This document shows positions 1 to 4,831 of a stretch of 5,947 bases of DNA, piece after piece. The notes below the pieces were generated by a model. The model made no database searches and was not told where the DNA came from. It saw only the letters and a program-made list of their open reading frames with translations. How positions within the stretch are numbered: position 1 is the stretch's first letter; every line of letters begins with the position of its first letter. A program made the position numbers and the translations under genes. This DNA is from CAZDQL01 sp964507325 (GTDB lineage Bacteria > Planctomycetota > UBA1135 > GCA-002686595). Location: NCBI GenBank assembly GCA_964507325.1, contig CAZDQL010000175.1, positions 1 through 5,947 on the forward strand. The letters run 5' to 3'.

Positions 1-1
1 G

Positions 2-85
2 ACCTCTCTGCAGGTCGTCGAGGACGGATCGGTCGCAAGTCGTTCGCTGGGGGCCGCCTGGGGCGGGTCGGGCCGGCAGTGGTGA
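2..85 (+). CDS. Possible C-terminal end of a gene entering from the left (27 codons visible)
   Basis: A frame open from the left edge reads TSLQVVEDGSVASRSLGAAW and a few more residues, ending in TGA at 83-85. About 22 of 27 codons end in G or C, as expected for coding sequence here, and the stretch reads like an ordinary protein tail ending in Trp. If real, the gene converges on the sulfatase-fold gene with only about 10 bp between the two stops. The fragment is too short to name a family. In such GC-rich DNA an open frame of this length also arises by chance, and other frames are open here too, so this is a tentative call. Confidence 0.33.
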   Translation, partial: TSLQVVEDGSVASRSLGAAWGGSGRQW

Positions 86-95
86 GGGAACCGGG

Positions 96-1805
96 CTACC
101 GCCGGCCCTGGCCGGGGAGCTGGCCGCGCATCGCCCGTTCGAGCTGGCCGCGGAAGACCCGGCCCCGGGTGTCGTGCGGAGCGAGGGCCTCGAAGCGCTC
201 CAGCTCGGCCATCGCCTTCTCGAACTCCCCCAGCATGGCGTAGATCATCGCCAGCTGGCGGCGCACGCTCGGCCGTTCGTAGCCGTGCTCGAGCATCTCC
301 CGCAGCGGCACCAGCGCCTCGTGCGGGCGGCGGGCCCTGACCAGGAACTCGGCCAGGTACTCCCGGACCGAGGCGTTCCTGGGGTTGCCCTCCGCCAGGG
401 CCTGCAAGCGGGCGATGGCGCTGTCGAGGTCCCCCTCCTCGGCGTCCGCCAGGGCATCCCACATCTCGTCGTGCTCCGCCACTCGCTCCCGCGGAGCGGG
501 TCGCCCCGGCAAGAGCTCGAGGGGCTCCGGCAGCTCCATCTCGCTCCCCCCCGACCCGGCGTAGCCCAGGTGGGTCAGGTCGACGGACGGACGGCTCGCC
601 CCGGGAGCGGGGGGCAGGCTGTAGCGCGCGACGACTCCGGCGATCGCCTGCAGCGCTTCCGCCCGAGCTCGTTCGCGCTCCTCGGAGGGGAGCTGCTGGC
701 CGTCGGGATCGAGCAGCGCCGGCTGGGGGCCGTGCACGTAGAGCCCACGGTCGTCCACCCAGCCGCAGATGTGGCTCCACCCGTAGTTCATGTAGCCGTG
801 GTAGTTCTCGACGTAGACCCCCCGCTCCCCCAGCCGGTCGAGGTGCGCGAGGTCGAGACCGTCGAGCTGGGCGGACTCCCCCAGTCCCGCCGCGGCGACG
901 ACGGTGGGGAAGACGTCCACCACGCTGACCATGGCGATGCTGCGCCGACCGGCGTCCCTACCCCCGGGGAAGCGCACCATCATCGGCACGCGCAGGGTCG
1001 CGTCGTGCAGGAGCAGCCCGTGGGTCCGCTCCCCCCCCTTGCCGCGCGCTTCGCCGTGGTCGGAGACCACGACGATCGTCATCTGCTCGTAGTCCTCCTC
1101 CCGTCGCAGGCGATCGAGGAGCTCCCCCACCGCGGCGTCCATCGCCGCCACCTCGCCCAGATAGGGGTCGCCGCCACCGCGGGATGCGAAGGCGGGCTCC
1201 GGCTCGTAGGGGGTGTGGGGATCGAAGTAGTGCGCCCACAGGAAGATGGGCTCCTGGCCCATGCGATCGTCGAGCCAGGCGATGGCGCGCTCGGTGACCT
1301 CCCGTCCCCGGCGGCTGCTGGCGTGCTCCGCCCCGGGGCCCTGGGAGGAATCCTGGGAGGGATCGGGGCAGTCGTAGACGCGGAAGCCCTGGTCGAGGCC
1401 GAAGCTGGGGGCCAGGACCTGGGCCGCCAGGAAGGCGGCGGTTCGGTACCCCGCTCCGCGGGCGCGCTCGGCGAGGGTCTCCGCGGAATCGGGCAGCGGC
1501 AGGTGGGCGTTGTCGCGCACGGTGTGCCGCACCGGGTACAGCCCGGTCAGGATCGAGGCGTGGGCGGGGAGAGTGACCGGGACGCAGGTGCGCGCCCGGT
1601 CGTAGACGACGCACTCCTGGGAGAAGGCCGCCAGCGCGGGGGTCACGTCGGAGTCGGCGCCGGAGAGGTCGACGGCGTCCGCGGAGGTGGTGTCGAGGGT
1701 GATCAGGACGATCGAGCCCTGGGGCGACTCCCCACCGGCACCGGAACAGCCCGACGGCAGACTGCAGAAGAAGAGAACGAGCAGGGCCACCTCGGCGCGT
1801 GACAT
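96..1805 (-). CDS. Sulfatase-fold (alkaline phosphatase superfamily) lipoprotein with C-terminal TPR repeats
   Basis: The product is 569 aa. Residues 1-20 form a hydrophobic signal ending in LPSGC, an imperfect lipobox with Cys20 as the likely lipidated residue, so the protein is probably exported and membrane-anchored. Residues 31-400 match the sulfatase/alkaline phosphatase fold: ITLDTT with metal-ligand candidate D38, TLPAHASILTG (78-88), FDPHTPY (194-200), SDHGE with D249/H250, and THGLLLHD (261-268). LTHLGYAG (410-417) resembles the LxxLGY segment common in sulfatase-TPR fusions. Residues about 445-560 contain roughly three TPR-like helical pairs, suggesting a protein-binding tail. Aligned on LTG, the formylglycine Cys/Ser position is Thr78, so classical sulfatase activity is doubtful; a Thr nucleophile is known in phosphodiesterases and phosphoethanolamine transferases of this superfamily. 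The start at 1805 was chosen because it begins the signal peptide and lies 7 nt after the radical SAM stop. A start at 1856 would add an Arg-rich extension overlapping that gene. A weak GGCGGA lies 11 nt upstream. The substrate is unknown. Confidence 0.92.
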   Translation of the reverse strand: MSRAEVALLVLFFCSLPSGCSGAGGESPQGSIVLITLDTTSADAVDLSGADSDVTPALAAFSQECVVYDRARTCVPVTLPAHASILTGLYPVRHTVRDNAHLPLPDSAETLAERARGAGYRTAAFLAAQVLAPSFGLDQGFRVYDCPDPSQDSSQGPGAEHASSRRGREVTERAIAWLDDRMGQEPIFLWAHYFDPHTPYEPEPAFASRGGGDPYLGEVAAMDAAVGELLDRLRREEDYEQMTIVVVSDHGEARGKGGERTHGLLLHDATLRVPMMVRFPGGRDAGRRSIAMVSVVDVFPTVVAAAGLGESAQLDGLDLAHLDRLGERGVYVENYHGYMNYGWSHICGWVDDRGLYVHGPQPALLDPDGQQLPSEERERARAEALQAIAGVVARYSLPPAPGASRPSVDLTHLGYAGSGGSEMELPEPLELLPGRPAPRERVAEHDEMWDALADAEEGDLDSAIARLQALAEGNPRNASVREYLAEFLVRARRPHEALVPLREMLEHGYERPSVRRQLAMIYAMLGEFEKAMAELERFEALAPHDTRGRVFRGQLERAMRGQLPGQGRR

Positions 1806-1812
1806 GGTGCGA

Positions 1813-3663
1813 TCAATCCGCCTTGTCCGCCGCCGCGCCGCCCCCCGCGCCGCCACCGGTGGAGGGTTGCGGAGGGTCGAGACGCTCCGGTTGGTAGATG
1901 CGGAATCCGTAGCCGCTCCAGATGTCCTTGGGGAAGAGGACCTCGTCGTTCTCGACCACCTTGCACCAGCGCTTGACCTCGGCGCGCGACAGGCCCTCGG
2001 TGGTGTCGAAATCGACCTCGCTGTACGCCAGCCGCAGGCCCCTGGAGACGGTGCGGATGTCGCGGATCCCGAACTCCTCTGGGCGCCGGTGCATCGGGGA
2101 GCCCGGGGAGAGCTCGAAGGTGGCGATCTGCACCGTCTGGTAGAGGTCGGTGTTCTCCCGCAGGAAGTCGACGTTGGCCCGCATCTCCTCCTCCGTCTCG
2201 CCGGGGGTGCCGAGGATGATGAAGAGGTGGACCTTCATGCCGATGGCGTGGCAGTCCGCCAGGATCTTCCAGGCCGTTTCGACGTCGGTGCCCTTCTTGA
2301 TGATCTCTTGCACGCGCTGGACGATCGACTCCAGCCCGAACATCAGACAGTAGCACCCCGCCGACTGCAGGCGCTCGAGGTAGGCGCGGTCCATGCACTC
2401 CTCGAAGCGCGCCATGCCGGACCAGTTCCAGTGCGTGCCGCCCTCGAGGATCAGGTCGGCCAGCCTGCGCACCTCCTCCGGGTCGATCGACTCGTCGGTC
2501 ATGAAAAAGGTGTTGACGCCGTGGCGCTCCTCGAGGGTCTGCATGTCCCCGAAGAGTTTCTGCGCCGGTCGCAACCTGAGGCGCCCCGTGCCCAGGGCCC
2601 AGAAGTGGGCGCAGAAGGTGCACTTGGCCCAGTAGCAGCCCCGGTTGCCGCCGATCGGCAGGCGCACGGGACGATCGAGGTAGCGCTCGAGGGGCAGGTC
2701 GTCGAAGTCGGGGGTCGGCAGGCTGGTGATCTCGCGCAGGAAGTCGCGGCGGTTCTCGACGCGCTCGTCGTCGCGGAAGAAGACCAGGTTGGGGACGTCG
2801 TCGACGGGACGGCCTTCCTCGAGGCACTCGAGCAAGGCGGGCAGGGCCTCCTCCCCCTCGTAGCGCACGACGTAGTCGACGTGGCGCACGACGTCGTCCT
2901 CGAGCCAGTCGGAGTCGTAGGTGTTGGAGATGTAGCTGCCGCCCAGGACCAGCTTGGCCTGCACCCCGTGCTCGCGCAGGGTGCGGGCCAGCACCAGCGC
3001 CGGCTCGTACTGCCGCGAGACGGAGACCGAGATGCCGATCAGGTCGTAGCCCTCTGCCTCGATCTGCCCCAGGAGCTCGGTGCGGTAGAAGTCCACCAGC
3101 GCCTGCTCCCCGAGGTTCATCGAGTCGTAGAAGTAGTTCCCCAGGCGCAGGTGCACCCGATAGAAGTTGCGCTCCTCGCGGCGGCTGAAGAACTTGGGGT
3201 ACGCCAGATAGGGGTAGTAGAAGGTCCCCATCAGCTTGAGGATGCCGTTGAGCGCCTTGCGGTAGCGCAAGAGCCCCTCTTCGGGGAAGCACTCGCCAAC
3301 GGGGGTGGAGTTGCGGAAGCGCTCGAAGAACTCCCGGTCGCGCAGCTCCCAACGGGCGAGCAGCCTGAGCAGCGGCATGCCCAGGACGCGCACGAAGAGC
3401 CGCTTGGCGAGGCCCACCTTCACGGCTCGCCCAGTCCCGTTCCTGGAGGCCCCGTTCTCAGTGGTCCGATTGTTGCGGATGATGCCGGCGATGCGGCTCA
3501 GCGTCTCGGGCTTCAGGGAGTGGTAGAAGAGCTCGAGGTCCAGATCGCGCTGGTGGGTCTCCTGGTAGCCGGCCTGCTTGAGCCGCGCCACCAGGGCGGG
3601 AACACCCATCCACGGCGTGTCACAGGGGGAATCGCCGGGAGCGTGGAGGAGGAGGGTCTTCAT
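1813..3663 (-). CDS. B12-binding-domain radical SAM protein, substrate unknown
   Basis: The product is 616 aa. The N-terminus MKTLLLHAPG with GVPALVARLKQAGY is the usual opening of a cobalamin-binding Rossmann domain. Its continuation, YDLIGISVSVS...LVLGGSYIS, sits at about 206-246 after a roughly 150-residue charged and aromatic insertion. No DxHxxG motif is visible, as in many B12-radical SAM proteins. The radical SAM core spans about 335-525: GNRGCYWAKCTFC with C343, C348 and C351 as 4Fe-4S ligands, FFMTDESID (386-394), MFGLES (441-446) and ILGTPGETEEE (483-493). The cluster spacing is CX4CX2C rather than CX3CX2C. The C-terminus is a low-complexity Gly/Ala tail. The family performs methylation or other radical chemistry on poorly activated carbons in the cytoplasm. 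The frame is open 102 codons further upstream, but that extension has no domain character, so I start at the B12 fold. There is no obvious Shine-Dalgarno sequence. It is first in a two-gene operon with the sulfatase-fold lipoprotein. It is not an AnSME-type sulfatase activator: the SPASM cysteines are missing and the neighbour lacks the target Cys/Ser. Confidence 0.94.
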   Translation of the reverse strand: MKTLLLHAPGDSPCDTPWMGVPALVARLKQAGYQETHQRDLDLELFYHSLKPETLSRIAGIIRNNRTTENGASRNGTGRAVKVGLAKRLFVRVLGMPLLRLLARWELRDREFFERFRNSTPVGECFPEEGLLRYRKALNGILKLMGTFYYPYLAYPKFFSRREERNFYRVHLRLGNYFYDSMNLGEQALVDFYRTELLGQIEAEGYDLIGISVSVSRQYEPALVLARTLREHGVQAKLVLGGSYISNTYDSDWLEDDVVRHVDYVVRYEGEEALPALLECLEEGRPVDDVPNLVFFRDDERVENRRDFLREITSLPTPDFDDLPLERYLDRPVRLPIGGNRGCYWAKCTFCAHFWALGTGRLRLRPAQKLFGDMQTLEERHGVNTFFMTDESIDPEEVRRLADLILEGGTHWNWSGMARFEECMDRAYLERLQSAGCYCLMFGLESIVQRVQEIIKKGTDVETAWKILADCHAIGMKVHLFIILGTPGETEEEMRANVDFLRENTDLYQTVQIATFELSPGSPMHRRPEEFGIRDIRTVSRGLRLAYSEVDFDTTEGLSRAEVKRWCKVVENDEVLFPKDIWSGYGFRIYQPERLDPPQPSTGGGAGGGAAADKAD

Positions 3664-3974
3664 TCGATTCGTGACAGCGGTCAGGCCGCTGAACCCCGGG
3701 GCCGTCGGAGGTTTTTGGGAGGAGGCGTCGGACCCGGACCAGGCCTGGCAATGGTACCCCAACGCGCCGCAGCACGCCGCTTCAGCGCTCATCGGGTGGG
3801 AGAGGCTCCGATCTCGAGCGGAATGCTCCTCCCCGCCCCGCACTGGGCGCCCCGGCACTTCCGTGGGATTGGGGGTGGCGAGAGAACGCCCGACGCGCAA
3901 GATAGGGCTTCGATTGGCCCGCGGGGAGAGCCTCGGGGCCACCTGTCCCGAGTCTCGACTGGAAAACACCGGAT
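3664..3974. other. 311-bp divergent intergenic region between the radical SAM operon and the RRM gene
   Basis: No convincing gene lies here. Both strands have open frames, including the upstream extension of the radical SAM frame, but these have low-complexity composition and no recognisable domain. The region must hold promoters for both flanking units. I could not pick a convincing -35/-10 pair on either strand; the best AT-richer spots are AAGATA near 3899-3904 and the A/T tract near 3711-3716. It contains the hairpin at 3675-3691, a CCCCGGGG palindrome at 3694-3701 and a GGGCGCCC palindrome at 3845-3852. The last two are expected by chance in GC-rich DNA. Confidence 0.6.
3675..3691 (-). 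promoter_or_regulatory. Perfect 6-bp inverted repeat in the leader of the radical SAM gene
   Basis: CAGCGG and CCGCTG are perfect inverted arms separated by 5 nt (CCTGA on the coding strand). The proximal arm ends 11 nt before the chosen start codon. In RNA it would form a short stable hairpin where a ribosome-binding site would normally lie; in DNA it could be a 17-bp operator. No run of T follows on the coding strand, so it is not an intrinsic terminator. A chance origin is possible given the base composition. Confidence 0.4.
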
Positions 3975-4229
3975 ATGGGCAAGCGCCTCTTCGTCGGCAA
4001 CATCTCCTACAACGCTTCCGAGGACACCCTGCGTGAGGCGTTCTCGGCGGACGGCAGAACCGTCACCGACGTGCACATCGTGATGGACCGAGAGAGCGGT
4101 CGGCCGCGGGGGTTCGCCTTCGTCGAGCTCGCCACGGAAGCGGACGCCCAGGCGGCGATCGAGGCGCTGGACGGGTCCACCCTCGACGGGCGCCCGATCA
4201 AGGTCAACGTGGCCCAGGCGCGCCGCTGA
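3975..4229 (+). CDS. Stand-alone RRM-domain RNA-binding protein
   Basis: The product is 84 aa and is essentially one RNA recognition motif. RNP2 is LFVGNI at residues 5-10 and RNP1 is RGFAFVEL at 45-52. The RNA-stacking aromatics F6, F47 and F49 are all present, and IKVNVAQARR closes the fold with its fourth strand. Bacterial proteins of this type (the Rbp class of cyanobacteria and their relatives elsewhere) bind single-stranded RNA in the cytoplasm and are often linked to cold response or mRNA handling; which RNAs this one binds cannot be told. The Gly-rich tail found in many Rbp proteins is absent. The start is the only sensible one, because MGKRLFVGN is the canonical opening. No strong Shine-Dalgarno sequence precedes it; the nearest purine-rich element, GGAAAA at 3961-3966, is weak. 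Its 3' end overlaps the convergent DinB-like gene by 26 bp. Confidence 0.95.
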   Translation: MGKRLFVGNISYNASEDTLREAFSADGRTVTDVHIVMDRESGRPRGFAFVELATEADAQAAIEALDGSTLDGRPIKVNVAQARR

Positions 4230-4737
4230 TCAGCCGGTGGATCCGGACCAGGTGGTGGTCGTCGTGATCCGCCACGAAGCGACATAGGTCGCAGAGCCGC
4301 ATCGGCGTCCCGAGACGCGGGTGGGCGGAGGTGCGCGCGAAGTCGGTGGGTTCGAGCGCATCGAGCCGCGCGACCAGCGCTCCACGGGCCCGACGGAACT
4401 CGTCCAGGAGCTCCTCGGTCGCTCGCCGGTCGTGGTCCGCCTCTTCGGTGGCCCGGTTCTCCAGGTCGGCGGCGGCCAGCACCTCCGCGCCGGAGAGCAG
4501 CCCCTCGACGCGCACGCTCCACAGGGGTTCCAGGTCCACCAGGTGGCCCAGGTGGCGGAGAACCGACCAGCCGGCCGCCGGTGGCCGGGAGGCGATCTCG
4601 GGGGCCAGGCCCCGCAGGTGCTCGGCCAGGCGCGCGGCGGTGCCGCGCAGGCGCTCGACCTGCATCGGGTAGAGGTCGGCGGGCTCGTCGAAGCTCCAGC
4701 TGCGCTGGAACCAGGGGGTTTCGCTGGCGGGGTCCAT
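4204..4737 (-). CDS. DinB/DfsB-family four-helix-bundle protein (putative metal-dependent enzyme)
   Basis: The product is 177 aa, a usual size for the DinB_2 superfamily. Family hallmarks are GWSVLRHLGHLVDLE (56-70), with H65 (or H62) as the first metal-ligand candidate, and the C-terminal FVADHDDHHLVRIHRL (154-169), with H158, H161 and H162 supplying the remaining ligand candidates. A conserved-looking HPRLGTPMRLCDL (139-151) precedes it. Relatives include DNA-damage-inducible DinB of Bacillus (not the polymerase) and thiol S-transferases using bacillithiol or mycothiol. The activity here cannot be assigned, and no SOS box is evident upstream. I start at 4737, where MDPASETPW opens the family-like region; the in-frame Met at 4815 would add 26 residues of poor character and leave only 16 bp before the divergent permease start. 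The start codon has no clear Shine-Dalgarno sequence. The last 26 bp lie opposite the end of the RRM gene. Confidence 0.88.
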   Translation of the reverse strand: MDPASETPWFQRSWSFDEPADLYPMQVERLRGTAARLAEHLRGLAPEIASRPPAAGWSVLRHLGHLVDLEPLWSVRVEGLLSGAEVLAAADLENRATEEADHDRRATEELLDEFRRARGALVARLDALEPTDFARTSAHPRLGTPMRLCDLCRFVADHDDHHLVRIHRLISGAPGPR

Positions 4738-4831
4738 GGCGTGCCGTTCGGGGGGCCGGTCCAGCCACAAGCTTACGCGGGGACACCCCTGCGGCTTGGT
4801 GGATTCCCCCTCCACGGCTTACGCTGGGGGC
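4738..4831. promoter_or_regulatory. Compact divergent promoter region for the DinB-like and AI-2E genes
   Basis: This 94-bp spacer must carry both divergent promoters. On the minus strand TAAGCT (4775 to 4770) fits a TAnnnT -10 element and would give a leader of about 26 nt for the DinB-like gene, but I see no good -35. GGGGACACCCC at 4779-4789 is a small inverted repeat with 4-bp arms around ACA, between the two candidate promoters. The octamer GCTTACGC occurs twice in direct orientation, at 4771-4778 and 4817-4824. Either could be a regulator site, but both are short enough to be chance. Confidence 0.4.
4796..4825 (+). promoter_or_regulatory. Candidate leaderless promoter of the AI-2E permease gene
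   Basis: TTGGTG (4796-4801, three of six consensus bases) and TACGCT (4820-4825, matching TAnnnT) are 18 bp apart. The -10 candidate ends 6 bp before the ATG at 4832, so transcription would begin at or next to the A of the start codon. That is the arrangement typical of leaderless mRNAs. The GGGGG run between them is too close to the ATG to act as a normal ribosome-binding site. The motif match is weak and no expression evidence is available. Confidence 0.35.

Noticed and set aside
174..1802. 542-codon open frame on the plus strand opposite the sulfatase-fold gene
   Set aside because: It is low-complexity Arg/Gly/Val/His-rich sequence fully explained as the antisense shadow of a gene with clear sulfatase-fold and TPR motifs.
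1813..3663. Radical SAM protein as an anaerobic sulfatase-maturating enzyme for its neighbour
   Set aside because: It has a B12-binding domain rather than SPASM cysteines, and the neighbour has Thr instead of the Cys/Ser that such enzymes oxidise.
3694..3701. CCCCGGGG, and GGGCGCCC at 3845-3852, as regulatory palindromes
   Set aside because: Eight-base GC-only palindromes are expected often in DNA of this composition and have no supporting context.
3664..3792. In-frame upstream extension of the radical SAM gene from a Met at 3792, containing CCGALGYHC, considered as a Cys-rich leader or RiPP-like precursor
   Set aside because: It is continuous with the radical SAM frame without its own stop, has no core/leader layout, and the B12 domain opens cleanly at the Met at 3663. 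The cysteines are most simply chance translation of the leader DNA.
1687..4083. 798-codon open frame on the plus strand opposite the radical SAM gene
   Set aside because: Its translation is rich in repetitive Gln, Val, Leu, Gly and His with no domain character. It mirrors the codon structure of the radical SAM gene and the shadow effect expected in high-GC DNA.
4738..4815. Longer DinB-like protein starting at 4815
   Set aside because: The extra 26 residues do not resemble the family N-terminus, and this start would leave only 16 bp to the divergent permease start.
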